Source: Comamonas odontotermitis (GTDB lineage Bacteria > Pseudomonadota > Gammaproteobacteria > Burkholderiales > Burkholderiaceae_C). From it: a DNA stretch of 64,000 bases. Each line of letters begins with the position of its first letter. Within the stretch, counting starts at the first letter, position 1. Positions 7,872-16,681 of the stretch are shown piece after piece. Made by a program: the position numbers and the translations under genes. The DNA lies in the NCBI RefSeq assembly GCF_014207855.1, contig NZ_JACHKZ010000013.1:1-64000 (forward strand). Reading direction: 5' to 3'. Below the pieces are notes generated by a model, which saw only the letters and a program-made list of their open reading frames with translations, was not told where the DNA came from and ran no database searches.

Positions 7872-8654
7872 TCAGCTGCCGCCGAACCAGTTGTAGCCCT
7901 GGTCTTCCCAGTAGCCACGGTTGTAGGTGTTGCTCACGAAGATGGCCGTGATGTGCTTGGGGTTCTTGTAGCCCAGCTTGGTTGGCATGCGCAGCTTCAT
8001 CGGAAAGCCGTAGCGGGGCGGCAGCGGCTGCCCGTCCCAGTCGATTGCCAGCAGCGTCTGCGGATGCAGGGCCGTGGCCATGTCGATGCTGGTGTAGTAG
8101 TTGTCGGCGCACTGAAAACCGACATAGCGTGCGCTGAGATCTGCGCCCACGGCGCGCAGAAAGTCACCAAAGCGCGGGCCACCCCACTTGCCGATGGCGC
8201 TCCAGCCTTCCACGCAGATGTGGCGCGTTACCTGGCTGTGCTGGGGCAGGGCGCGCAGCTCGTGCAGCTGCCAGCGGCGCTTGTCGGCAACAAGGCCGGT
8301 AACTTCCAGCCGGTAGCTGCCTGCATCTACGCGCGGTATCTCGCTTTCACCGTAGAAGGCGTTGAACGGAAAGGGGCGCGTGATCATTGAGTCGGGGTAG
8401 GTGGGCGCCAGGCGTGAAGCGTCGAACAGCCACCCCTGCGCGGCATCGTTGAAGCGGGAGATACGTGTGAGCGCCGCCTCGGCCGTGGCGCTGTCGTCGA
8501 TGCGGCAGCCGCTGAGCAGGGCAAGGCCGCCCAGCGTAAGACCGCGCCTGATGAATTGCCTGCGCGCATCCAGAGGCAGTTGCCTGGTGACCAGCTTGCG
8601 TGCCTCGGACACGACCGCGTCCGCATTGTCCCTCTGCCAGATGAATGGGTTCAT
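7872..8654 (-). CDS. MsrP-like molybdopterin-dependent oxidoreductase
   Basis: 260 residues from an ATG whose first bases overlap the stop of the cytochrome b gene (ATGA). The N-terminus has a twin-arginine motif (RRQFIRR) and hydrophobic core ending LLSGC, so Tat export is likely, perhaps with lipid anchoring. The sulfite-oxidase/MsrP fold is shown by RHICVEGWSAIGKWGG, whose Cys would bind molybdenum, and by PLPPRYGFPMKLRMP and YNRGYWEDQGYNW at the C-terminus. MsrP enzymes repair oxidised methionine in periplasmic proteins, taking electrons from a membrane heme protein; the cytochrome b here could supply them. It is shorter than E. coli MsrP, so other substrates are possible. Confidence 0.82.
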   Translation of the reverse strand: MNPFIWQRDNADAVVSEARKLVTRQLPLDARRQFIRRGLTLGGLALLSGCRIDDSATAEAALTRISRFNDAAQGWLFDASRLAPTYPDSMITRPFPFNAFYGESEIPRVDAGSYRLEVTGLVADKRRWQLHELRALPQHSQVTRHICVEGWSAIGKWGGPRFGDFLRAVGADLSARYVGFQCADNYYTSIDMATALHPQTLLAIDWDGQPLPPRYGFPMKLRMPTKLGYKNPKHITAIFVSNTYNRGYWEDQGYNWFGGS

Positions 8655-9313
8655 GTTGCGCTCTCCTGCTGTGTTGTGCGTTGCCATGTGGGGCGGCCCA
8701 GCAGCATGGTGAGCAGCGAGCGCGGCACCAGCACGACCATGGCGATGTGCACCGCGATGAAGCCGACCAGCAAGGCCATGGATATGAAGTGAATGCGCCG
8801 CGCCATCTCGTAGCCGCCCAACAGTTCTCGCAGCAGCGGAAACTGCACCGATTTCCAGATCACCAGGCCGCTCACGACCAGCAGCACCAGGTCTGCCACG
8901 GCGAACAGATACGCCGCGCGTTGCACCTGGTTGTAGTGGCCCAGGTCTGCATGGGACAGCCGCGCCGTCAGTGCAAGCCATGCATCGCGCAGTATGCCGC
9001 GCGGCGAGACGGGAAACATGCGCCGCGCCCAGCGGCCGGTAAGCAGGTTGAGCAGCAGATAGGCGAGGCCATTGACGGCCAGCAGCCACATGCCGGCAAA
9101 ATGCCATTGCAGTGCGCCCCCCAGCCAGCCCCCCAGGGTGATGCCGGCGGGAAAGGTGAAATCGCCAAAGATGGGCGAGGCGTTGTAGATGCGCCATCCG
9201 CTCATCACCATGACCACGACGGCCGCGGCATTGAGCCAGTGGGTGATGCGCAGCCACAGCGGTTGCAAAGGCCTGCGCTTGTGTGGAGATGCTGATGGAG
9301 TGTGCTTTGGCAT
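8651..9313 (-). CDS. Cytochrome b561-type membrane electron carrier
   Basis: 220 residues from the ATG at 9313; a TTG start at 9355 would add 14 residues and cannot be excluded because neither has a strong ribosome site. About four or five membrane segments are visible, with heme-ligand candidates in ITHWLNAAA, WHFAGMWLL and RRIHFISMALLVGFIAVHIAM. This matches the cytochrome b/b6 or thiosulfate-reductase cytochrome b domain. It heads a three-gene set with the molybdoenzyme (4-base overlap) and the Met-rich peptide, and would pass electrons from quinol to the periplasmic molybdoenzyme. It is not an MsrQ-type protein by appearance. Confidence 0.82.
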   Translation of the reverse strand: MPKHTPSASPHKRRPLQPLWLRITHWLNAAAVVVMVMSGWRIYNASPIFGDFTFPAGITLGGWLGGALQWHFAGMWLLAVNGLAYLLLNLLTGRWARRMFPVSPRGILRDAWLALTARLSHADLGHYNQVQRAAYLFAVADLVLLVVSGLVIWKSVQFPLLRELLGGYEMARRIHFISMALLVGFIAVHIAMVVLVPRSLLTMLLGRPTWQRTTQQESAT

Positions 9314-9408
9314 GGGTGCATTGTTCGGTGCGCCTGTTCCCCAAGTCCTCACCAAAAGTTCAAAAAATCGTGATACTTGACCGTGCGCTTCTGCAGGAGA
9401 ATGCGCTG

Positions 9409-10119
9409 ATGGACACCCCCAAACGCATCCTGATCGTCGAAGACGACGAACACATCGCCGAGCTGCTGCGCATGCACCTGAGCGATGAAGGCTTTGACGT
9501 CGAGCATGTGGCCGATGGCCGTCTGGGCCTGGAGGCCGTGGAGCGTGGCGGCTGGCATGCCCTGGTGCTGGACCTGATGCTGCCGGGCGTGGATGGCCTT
9601 GAAATCTGCCGGCGTGCGCGGGCCATGGCCTATTACGTGCCCATCATCATCACGAGTGCGCGCTCCAGCGAGGTGCATCGCATCCTGGGGCTGGAGCTGG
9701 GCGCTGACGACTATCTGGCCAAACCGTTCTCCGTGATGGAGCTGGTGGCTCGTGTGCGGGCGCTCTTGCGGCGCAGCGAGGCGCTGGCACGCAATGCCCG
9801 CCTGGAGTCTGGCGTGCTGGCGCTGTGCGGTCTCAGCATCGATCCGATTGCGCGCGAGGCACGGGTTGATGGCAAAGCGGTCGAGCTCACGCCGCGCGAG
9901 TTTGATCTGCTGTACTTCTTTGCCCGCCAGCCTGGCAAGGTGTTTTCAAGGCTCGACCTGCTCAACCATGTCTGGGGCTACCAGCACGATGGCTACGAGC
10001 ACACGGTCAACACGCATATCAACCGGCTGCGCACCAAGATCGAGAAGAACCCGGCCGATCCCCAGCGCATTCTCACGGTCTGGGGGCGTGGCTACAAACT
10101 CGCGGAGGATGCCCTGTGA
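9409..10119 (+). CDS. OmpR-family response regulator
   Basis: 236 residues: a receiver domain at about 5-118 with the acidic pair in IVEDDEH, the phospho-acceptor Asp in VLDLMLPGVDG (about 54) and the Lys in LAKPFS, then a winged-helix domain with VELTPREFDLL and VNTHINRLRTKIE. The ATG at 9409 is chosen because the protein starts directly at the first strand (KRILIVEDD). It overlaps the kinase gene by 4 bases and is divergent from the cytochrome b/MsrP-like operon. E. coli HprR (YedW) sits beside msrPQ in the same way, so control of the divergent operon is likely. Confidence 0.93.
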   Translation: MDTPKRILIVEDDEHIAELLRMHLSDEGFDVEHVADGRLGLEAVERGGWHALVLDLMLPGVDGLEICRRARAMAYYVPIIITSARSSEVHRILGLELGADDYLAKPFSVMELVARVRALLRRSEALARNARLESGVLALCGLSIDPIAREARVDGKAVELTPREFDLLYFFARQPGKVFSRLDLLNHVWGYQHDGYEHTVNTHINRLRTKIEKNPADPQRILTVWGRGYKLAEDAL

Positions 10120-11612
10120 TTGCAAGCCTTTCGCGGCGTCTGCAGCGCATGTCGCTGTCACAGCGCCTGTCGTCGGTGTTCGTGGTGTTGCTGCTGGCTT
10201 GCTGTGCGGCGTCAGTTGCCCTGCAGATGCGTGGCAGCGAGCGCCATGAGCAGATGGTCATCCAGCGGCTGTCCCTGAACCTTGCGCCGCAGATTGCGCT
10301 CTACCCTGAGCTGATGGAGCCGCAGGGGTTCAACCCTGCCGCGGTAAGCGGCCTGTTCGACAAGCTGATGGCGGTGAACCCGAGCGTTGAAGTCTATCTG
10401 CTCGATGCTGCGGGCCGCATACGGTCTTATTCGGCGCCCGAAGGAGCCGTCAAGCGCGCACAGATCGATCTTGCCCCGGTGCACCGCCTGCTGGGTGGCA
10501 CTGCGTTGCCGGTGTTTGGTGACGATCCACGCAACCCCCTGGGCCACAAGGTATTCAGCGCCGCACCGCTACAGCTGGCGGGCCGCGACGCAGGCTATGT
10601 GTACGTGATTTTGCAGGGCGAGAACCGCGAGTCGCTGGCCTCGCGTGTGAACGCGGGCAGCGCGGCAAACGCCATGCTGTGGTCGATGGGGCTGGTCGCC
10701 TTGCTCGGCATGGTCGCGGGGCTGGCGGCGTTCCGCCTGATCACGCGGCCGCTGCGCGCGCTCACCGAAGGCGTGCGTGGCCTGGAGGCCAATGGCCTGT
10801 CGTGGCTGCCGCAGGCCAGGCCCTTGCTGCACCGTGCGGCAAGGGGCGGCGGCGAGATGGCCTTGCTGAGCCAGAGTTTTGAGCGGCTTGCAGAGCGTAC
10901 CGAAGAACAATGGCAGGCGCTGCGGCAGCAAGACGAGCAGCGCCGCGAGCTCTTTGCCAATCTGTCGCACGATCTGCGCACGCCACTGACGTCGCTGCAT
11001 GGCTATCTGGAGACGCTGCGCATGAAATCGCAAGTGCTCGCGCCGCACGAGCAGGGCCGCTACCTTGACATTGCACTGGAGCAAAGCCGCAAGGTGGGCC
11101 GCCTCGCGCAGGAGATGTTTGAGCTTGCGCGGCTGGAATACGGCGTGGCCAAGCCGGACATGGAGCAGTTCTTTCTCACCGATCTGCTGCAGGATGTGTT
11201 CCAGAAATTCGAGTTGACCGTGCAGGCCAAGCAGCAACACCTGACGGCCGACATCGCGCCCGATCTGCCACCGGTGACGGCTGATCTTGCGATGATGGAG
11301 CGCGTGCTGGTGAACCTGATCGACAACGCAGTGTGCGCCACGCCAACGGGCGGCGAGATCACGGTCGCGCTGCAGCCGCATGCGGCTGGCGGCATTGAGG
11401 TGACGGTGCGCGATACCGGCCCGGGGGTATCGTCCGCCTTGAAGAAGCATTTGTTCGAGCGCCCGGTCGCAATGGATGCCGCATCGCCAAGTGCGCGCGC
11501 AGGAGGCTTCGGACTGTTGATCGTGCACCGCATCCTGCAATTGCATGCCAGTAAGATACGCTTGGTGCCGGATGCCGATAGCGGAGCTGTCTTTCACTTC
11601 GTGCTTCGATGA
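10116..11612 (+). CDS. Sensor histidine kinase, partner of the adjacent response regulator
   Basis: 498 residues from a GTG that overlaps the regulator's stop (GTGA). Layout: membrane segment at about 19-37, periplasmic sensor region at about 38-185, second membrane segment at about 186-208, HAMP, HisKA with FANLSHDLRTP (His about 285), then the ATPase domain with N-box NLIDNAV, G1 DTGPG and G2-like GGFGL. The sensor region contains several Met residues and no recognised ligand fold. In E. coli the similarly placed HprS responds to peroxide and hypochlorite; the same signal here is inference from context. Confidence 0.92.
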   Translation: MIASLSRRLQRMSLSQRLSSVFVVLLLACCAASVALQMRGSERHEQMVIQRLSLNLAPQIALYPELMEPQGFNPAAVSGLFDKLMAVNPSVEVYLLDAAGRIRSYSAPEGAVKRAQIDLAPVHRLLGGTALPVFGDDPRNPLGHKVFSAAPLQLAGRDAGYVYVILQGENRESLASRVNAGSAANAMLWSMGLVALLGMVAGLAAFRLITRPLRALTEGVRGLEANGLSWLPQARPLLHRAARGGGEMALLSQSFERLAERTEEQWQALRQQDEQRRELFANLSHDLRTPLTSLHGYLETLRMKSQVLAPHEQGRYLDIALEQSRKVGRLAQEMFELARLEYGVAKPDMEQFFLTDLLQDVFQKFELTVQAKQQHLTADIAPDLPPVTADLAMMERVLVNLIDNAVCATPTGGEITVALQPHAAGGIEVTVRDTGPGVSSALKKHLFERPVAMDAASPSARAGGFGLLIVHRILQLHASKIRLVPDADSGAVFHFVLR

Positions 11613-11630
11613 TTGAAGCTTGGACAGTGG

Positions 11631-11666
11631 CGATCGCAATCGCAATCGCAATCGCAAACGGAATCG
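11631..11666 (+). repeat. Short tandem hexamer tract
   Basis: Six hexamer units in a row: CGATCG, three perfect CAATCG, then CAAACG and GAATCG. The tract starts 18 bases after the kinase stop codon and lies before the next gene. It could change length by slippage; no function is apparent. Confidence 0.6.
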
Positions 11667-11712
11667 TTAAAGGTGCCGCGTCAGGCCTTCAACAGGCATA
11701 AAGGTGTTCGGG

Positions 11713-12513
11713 ATGTATCTGATCTGGCTGGCAGGTGCGGTGGCACTGGTCGTTGGGGTGTGGTGGCGCAGGCGCGTGGGGCGCTCTCGCCTGCAGCGGC
11801 AGCGTCTGCGTTATGTGCAAGCCTATGCTTTCCAGCCGCGCTACCACGATGCCCTGCGCGTCGCCTATCCGCAACTGGACGCAGAGGGCTTCAAGCAGGC
11901 TGAGCAGGCGTTGCGCCAGTTCTTCATCATGCATCTGCTGGCACCTGGCGAGCGACTGTTGATGCCATCCAACCTGGCAGATGCGCTCTGGCATACCTTC
12001 ATTCTGGATACGCGGCGCTACCAGCAGTTTTGCCAGCAGGCGTTCGGGCAGATTTTTCACCATATTCCGTCGCATGACATGCCTTCTTCGGCAAGTGTTG
12101 CAGGGCAGGGGGGCCGAGAGCGCATGCAGGCCACCTGGAATGCGGCAATGGCGTCAAAGCGCTGGTTGCCCTTGGCCATGCTGGGTGGCATACCGCTTCT
12201 GTTTGCACTGGATGCCCATAGCGGCATTGAAGGAGGGCAGCGCTTTGCCGAAGCCGATCTGCGCTACTGGGCGGTGCAGTACGCAAGGGTGGTATCTGCC
12301 GGCAATGCAGACACATCTGGCGGCAGTGCGAGCTCGGGCTCCGGTGAGTCAGACCATCCGAGTAGTTGGAGCTCGGATTCGGGAACCAGCGGCTCGTCGT
12401 GTACTACACGCAGCACAGGCGGCGATGATGGCGGCAGCAGTGGCTCCAGCTCCTGCGACAGCAACAGCTCCAGCTGCAGTGGAAGCAGCTGCGGCGGTGG
12501 CGGCAGCGACTGA
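11713..12513 (+). CDS. Glycine-rich-domain-like membrane protein with Ser/Gly/Cys tail
   Basis: 266 residues. An N-terminal membrane segment (1-19) is followed by a soluble domain with DALWHTFILDTRRYQQFC and IFHHIP, the pattern of the bacterial 'glycine-rich domain' (DUF1399-like) family. A second membrane segment lies near 157-171. The last 70 residues are low complexity, almost only Ser, Gly, Asp and Cys, ending CGGGGSD. The ATG at 11713 has AAGG 9 bases upstream; an in-frame GTG at 11704 is the alternative. Function unknown. It follows the two-component genes on the same strand after a repeat tract but need not be co-transcribed. Confidence 0.75.
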   Translation: MYLIWLAGAVALVVGVWWRRRVGRSRLQRQRLRYVQAYAFQPRYHDALRVAYPQLDAEGFKQAEQALRQFFIMHLLAPGERLLMPSNLADALWHTFILDTRRYQQFCQQAFGQIFHHIPSHDMPSSASVAGQGGRERMQATWNAAMASKRWLPLAMLGGIPLLFALDAHSGIEGGQRFAEADLRYWAVQYARVVSAGNADTSGGSASSGSGESDHPSSWSSDSGTSGSSCTTRSTGGDDGGSSGSSSCDSNSSSCSGSSCGGGGSD

Positions 12514-12522
12514 CGCGGATAT

Positions 12523-12738
12523 TCAGCGTGTAGCGCCATCGGGCAGCCGCGCGGCTGCGAGGGCGGCTTGCAGCACCTCGCTGTCGCGCACATGCTGGGC
12601 CAGCACCAGAATGAGACGGGCGTTGAAGGCGTGGCTGTCTTCTTCGGTGAGGCCCTGGTGGGCTTCCAGCAGGGACTGGTAGAAATCATCGCTGCCCGGC
12701 CAGGGCGTGTGGGTGTCGAACATGGGCCTTCCCTTCAT
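12523..12738 (-). CDS. DUF2783 small protein
   Basis: 71 residues. Its ATG overlaps the stop of the flavin monooxygenase gene (ATGA); an internal ATG at 12723 with a good ribosome site would give a 66-residue form. The pattern DDFYQSLLEAHQGLTEEDSHAFNARLIL is that of DUF2783, a family usually found beside MhpA-type monooxygenases. The function is unknown; tight coupling suggests it helps or regulates the enzyme. Confidence 0.8.
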   Translation of the reverse strand: MKGRPMFDTHTPWPGSDDFYQSLLEAHQGLTEEDSHAFNARLILVLAQHVRDSEVLQAALAAARLPDGATR

Positions 12739-14483
12739 GCTGCGCAGGCCTGCGCTGCCGCTGCTGGTGTGTTGCAGAGATCGCGGCCCAGCGCCTGGGC
12801 CATGGCGTTGTTGATTGCATCGGCGTCGGCGTTGCGCCAGCGGGCGCAGATGTGATGGTCCGGCCGCAGCAGGTAGAGGGTGCCAGCGCGGGCCTCCAGG
12901 CGTTGCGCCAGCAGTCCCTGGCTGTCATGCAGCGCATGGCTTGCCTGGTGTGTCTGGTCGCTCGGGTGGTCGCCGATGCTGATGGTTTGCAGGCCCGCAA
13001 TACCTGCAGCCCAGGCGGGAGGAGGGCCGAAACACAGCAGGTTGAAGTCTGGCCCCAGCTCGCGCAGGATGAAGCTGTGGCGGCCGGTGCGCGCGCACTG
13101 CACGGGGGCATCCGGCAGCACGGCGCCCAGTGGCGCGGCGCTGACAAAGCCTTGCGTTGCATTGCCCGGCTGGTGCAGCGGGCTGTGTTGCAGCACGGCG
13201 GGCACGGACAGCCGCCCGCTGTTGACCATGCGGCGTGCAAATCCGTGGTGCTGGGCCAGTTGCAGCACGGCCTTGCGAAAGAGGTGGCTGATGGCGCTTT
13301 TCGGGGTGATGAAATCCGTCGACCGGGTCGAATTCAGAATATTCTCATCGGCTGCATATTCGCGCTCGCTGCCATAGGTGTCGATCAGGCGGGCAGGTGC
13401 ATGGCCGCGCAGTATGGCGTCGAGCTTCCAGCCCAGATTGTCGGCATCCTGCACACCGCTGTTGGCGCCACGCGCGCCAAAGGGTGACACGCCATGGGCA
13501 CTGTCGCCAGCAAACACCACCCGGCCATGCACGAAACGCTCCATGCGCTGGCAGGCAAAGGTGTAGACGCTGGCCCAGACCAGTTCCACATCCACATCGG
13601 GCCCGAGCATCGCCTCAATGCGCGGAATGATGCGCGCGGGCTGCTTCTCCACCTCGGGGTCCGCATCCCATCCCAGCTGAAAATCGATGCGCCACACGCC
13701 ATCGGGCTGCATGTGCAGCAGCACGCTCTGGCCCGGGTGGAAGGGCGGGTTGAACCAGAACCAGCGCTCACAGGGGAAGGGGGCGCTCAGGCGCACATCG
13801 GCGATCAGAAAACGGTCCTTGAAGACCTGGCCGCGAGTCTCCAGCCCCAAGGCGCGCCGCACGGTGGAGCGCGATCCGTCGCAGGCCACGAGCCATTGCG
13901 CCTGCAGGCGGTAGCTGCCTTCGGGCGTTGCGACTTCGATGGTCGCGCCATCTGCAGTGTGCAGCACATGTTCCACCTTGTGCTGCCAGCGGATGTCTAT
14001 CAATGGCAACTGCAACGCGCGCTCCACCAGAAAGGCTTCGGCGTAGTACTGCTGCAGGTTGATGAAGGCCGGGCGCTCATGGCCCACTTCAGGCAACAGG
14101 TCAAACTGGTAGACGGGATCGGTGGCAGCGCCTTCAAAGACCTTGCCCACCTTCCAGGCCACCCCTTTTTGCACGGCCCGCTCTCCCACGCCCAGGCGGT
14201 CCCAGATTTCCAGCGTGCGCTTGGCAAAGCACAGTGCGCGCGATCCGGTGGAGAGGTGCTTGTCATTGTCCAGCACCACCACCGGCTGGCCGCGTTGGGC
14301 CAGATCGATGGCAAGGCTCAAGCCCACAGGGCCTGCCCCTACGATGACGACAGGGTGCTCCATGGGCGCTGCGGCATCCTGGTCGGGGCTTCGCAGGTAC
14401 GGAAACTCCATCGCCTGCAGCGCATCGCCGTCGGCGTGCTGCAGTTGATCGAGCAAGGATCGGCGGACGGCTGCATCTGGCAT
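12735..14483 (-). CDS. FAD-dependent aromatic hydroxylase (MhpA-like)
   Basis: 582 residues. The start at 14483 is chosen for the AGGAG six bases upstream. A class A flavoprotein monooxygenase: FAD-binding GxGxxG in VVIVGAGPVGLSLA (about 43-56), the DG motif in LVACDGSRSTVRR, and the GD motif in VVFAGDSAHGVSPFGARG. The C-terminal thioredoxin-like part seen in MhpA/PheA-type hydroxylases follows. It would hydroxylate a phenolic substrate using NAD(P)H and oxygen. It lies in an operon with an MBL-fold protein upstream (25-bp gap) and DUF2783 downstream, divergent from an IclR regulator, which fits an aromatic-degradation operon. The substrate is unknown. Confidence 0.88.
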   Translation of the reverse strand: MPDAAVRRSLLDQLQHADGDALQAMEFPYLRSPDQDAAAPMEHPVVIVGAGPVGLSLAIDLAQRGQPVVVLDNDKHLSTGSRALCFAKRTLEIWDRLGVGERAVQKGVAWKVGKVFEGAATDPVYQFDLLPEVGHERPAFINLQQYYAEAFLVERALQLPLIDIRWQHKVEHVLHTADGATIEVATPEGSYRLQAQWLVACDGSRSTVRRALGLETRGQVFKDRFLIADVRLSAPFPCERWFWFNPPFHPGQSVLLHMQPDGVWRIDFQLGWDADPEVEKQPARIIPRIEAMLGPDVDVELVWASVYTFACQRMERFVHGRVVFAGDSAHGVSPFGARGANSGVQDADNLGWKLDAILRGHAPARLIDTYGSEREYAADENILNSTRSTDFITPKSAISHLFRKAVLQLAQHHGFARRMVNSGRLSVPAVLQHSPLHQPGNATQGFVSAAPLGAVLPDAPVQCARTGRHSFILRELGPDFNLLCFGPPPAWAAGIAGLQTISIGDHPSDQTHQASHALHDSQGLLAQRLEARAGTLYLLRPDHHICARWRNADADAINNAMAQALGRDLCNTPAAAAQACAA

Positions 14484-14508
14484 GGCGGCTCCTGGCGGTA
14501 GATGGCAA

Positions 14509-15465
14509 TCAGCCTTCCAGTGCCTGCCACATGGCCTGGTCACGCTCGGCTGTCCAGATGCGAGGGTCCGGGTACTGCGTGGCCTCGTCGTAGGCACGGG
14601 TCACGTCAAACGGCATGCAATGGTCAAAGATTACCCATTGGCCATACTTGGGCTGCAGCGCGGCATAGGCCTCCTTGTAGGCCTGCTTCAGGTCTTTGCC
14701 AGCCTGGGCGCTGGCGGCAATGCTCTGGTACAGGTCCTGGATGAAGCTGCGCGTGCCTGCCAGGCCTGCAGCCACCTGCTCGGGGGTCTTGAGTGCAGCG
14801 CCTCGGCCGGGCACCAGGTTGGCGGGTTTCAATGCAGCAATCGCGTCCAGCGTGTACGGCCAGTCCTTGAAATAGGCATCGCCCGCGTACGGCGTGGCAT
14901 CAAACTCCACCAGATCGCCACTGAACAGGGTGCGTTCGCCCGGCAGCCAGACAACCGTATCGCCCTTGGTGTGGCCGCGCCCAAGCTGCAGAATCTGCAC
15001 CTCCAGCTTGCCCAGCCACAGGGTCATCTTGCCGGTGAAGGTGATGGTGGGCCAGGTCATGCCTGCGGGTACGCTCTCGACGTTCTGGAACAGGCGTGGA
15101 AAGCGGCCTATCTCGCTGGCCTTGTCCTGCTCACCGCGTTCCACGATGAGGTCATAGGTGTCCTGGCTGGCAATGATGTGTTCGGCGCCATAGGCCGATG
15201 CCCCCAGCACGCGCACCGCATGGTAGTGGCTCAGGGTCACATAGCGGATGGGCTTGTCGGTCACCTCGCGGATGCGGCGGATCACGTCCTGTGCCATCAC
15301 GGGCGTGGCCTGTGTGTCGATCACCATCACCGCATCGTCTCCGATGACGATGCCGGTGTTCGGATCGCCTTCGGCGGTATAGGCCCAGGCATGCTCGGAG
15401 AGTTGCTCGAACGTCACCTTCTTCACTTCGGTGTCGGCATGGGAGGCAAAGGCTTTGGTGTTCAT
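14509..15465 (-). CDS. MBL-fold protein with altered metal site
   Basis: 318 residues from the ATG at 15465; a TTG at 15492 is possible. The metallo-beta-lactamase fold is shown by IGDDAVMVIDT, LSHYHAVRVLGA, QLGRGHTKGDTVVW and LFSGDLVEF. The usual HxHxDH motif reads HYHAVR, so the Asp and third His are replaced by Val and Arg, and the late His is Arg (PGRG). The site-1 histidines and the bridging Asp remain, so a single metal may bind. It is the first gene of the aromatic-hydroxylase operon. A ring-cleavage or ester hydrolase role is possible but unproven. Confidence 0.82.
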   Translation of the reverse strand: MNTKAFASHADTEVKKVTFEQLSEHAWAYTAEGDPNTGIVIGDDAVMVIDTQATPVMAQDVIRRIREVTDKPIRYVTLSHYHAVRVLGASAYGAEHIIASQDTYDLIVERGEQDKASEIGRFPRLFQNVESVPAGMTWPTITFTGKMTLWLGKLEVQILQLGRGHTKGDTVVWLPGERTLFSGDLVEFDATPYAGDAYFKDWPYTLDAIAALKPANLVPGRGAALKTPEQVAAGLAGTRSFIQDLYQSIAASAQAGKDLKQAYKEAYAALQPKYGQWVIFDHCMPFDVTRAYDEATQYPDPRIWTAERDQAMWQALEG

Positions 15466-15704
15466 GGCAGGTGGTGAATTTGCTTTTGACAAATTGATTT
15501 GGTTTAGTTGAATAAATTGTCGATCAAATATTTGTTTTTGTGTAATGCATTTGATAATGGTTAATACCTAGTGTGCAGGCCATGCTGCCTTGGCACGCTC
15601 GTGAACAGGTGGATGGCTGGGGCTTTTGGCGCACTGCATTGCTGCACAATCGCGCTGCTGCCTGTCCCTTTTCTTTCGTTCGTTCTTTCTTTTTCTTGAC
15701 CGCC

Positions 15705-16511
15705 ATGTCCTCTCCAAACCCGTCCATGTCCGCAACCTCCATGTCTGCCAGCCGACAGCGGGGCATCCAGAGCGTGGAAGTGGGCGGCCAGCTGCTGCTG
15801 GCGCTGGTGCGTGCCGGGTGCAGCCTGGCGCTCAAGGATTTGGCAGCGCAGGCCGGCATGACGCCTGCCAAGGCGCATCCTTACCTCGTCAGCTTTGGCC
15901 AGCTGGGCCTCGTGGTGCAGGATGCTGCGGGTCTGTACGGCCTGGGGCCGCTCGCATTGCAGATGGGGGCGATTGCACTGCAGCAGGCCGATCCGGTGCA
16001 GGTGGCCAGCAGCGCGTTGCCCGAGATTGCGCAGCAGTTTGGTTGCTCGGCATCGGTGGCGGTATGGAGCAGCCAGGGGCCCATCATCGTGCACAGTGTG
16101 CAGGGGCCGCAGCAGGTGAATGTGACCATGCGGCTGGGCATGACTGCGGCGCTGTTCGAGACGGCCACGGGCCAGGTGTTTTCAGCGCTGCTGCCTGCAT
16201 CGGAGGTGGAGACCGTAGTCAGACACCAGGGCTTGCTGCGGCAATGGCGCAGCACGGCTTTGGTGCAAACCTTGCAGGCCGTGCGAAAAGAGGGCATTGC
16301 CGAGGTGCGCGATGTACTGATTGAAGGAGTGACAGCGCTCGGTGTGCCGGTGTACAACGGCCTGGGCCAGCCGGTGGTGTGCATTGCGGTGATCGGCCCG
16401 CATGCGCGCTGGCAGGCGTATGCCCAGCGCGCGGGCAGCGCTCCGGCTGCTGACTGGCTGCGCGAGCGCGCAGCGCGCCTGTCGGCGCAGCTGGGGTTTT
16501 ATCCGCGCTAG
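15705..16511 (+). CDS. IclR-family transcriptional regulator
   Basis: 268 residues from the ATG at 15705; upstream in-frame codons read as untranslated sequence. The helix-turn-helix (LALKDLAAQAGMTPAKAHPYL) is at about residues 43-63. The IclR effector domain follows, with GMTAALFETATGQVFSALLP and ALGVPVYNGLGQPVVCIAV. IclR proteins bind small aromatic or organic acids and control adjacent catabolic operons. It is divergent from the MBL/monooxygenase/DUF2783 operon across 239 bp and probably controls it. Confidence 0.88.
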   Translation: MSSPNPSMSATSMSASRQRGIQSVEVGGQLLLALVRAGCSLALKDLAAQAGMTPAKAHPYLVSFGQLGLVVQDAAGLYGLGPLALQMGAIALQQADPVQVASSALPEIAQQFGCSASVAVWSSQGPIIVHSVQGPQQVNVTMRLGMTAALFETATGQVFSALLPASEVETVVRHQGLLRQWRSTALVQTLQAVRKEGIAEVRDVLIEGVTALGVPVYNGLGQPVVCIAVIGPHARWQAYAQRAGSAPAADWLRERAARLSAQLGFYPR

Positions 16512-16681
16512 TTTTGTGAAAACCAGCTTGGAGCGAAACGCCTGTGCGCGCAATGTAATCAAATTTCATAGCAATCAACGCCAGACGAACCAGTGCACCG
16601 GGTGCAAGACGCCTGCCCGCCGCAGGGCGTTGGCTGCACGCGCCTGCGTGCCGGGCCGCGGGCGCGGATAATACGCCGCTT

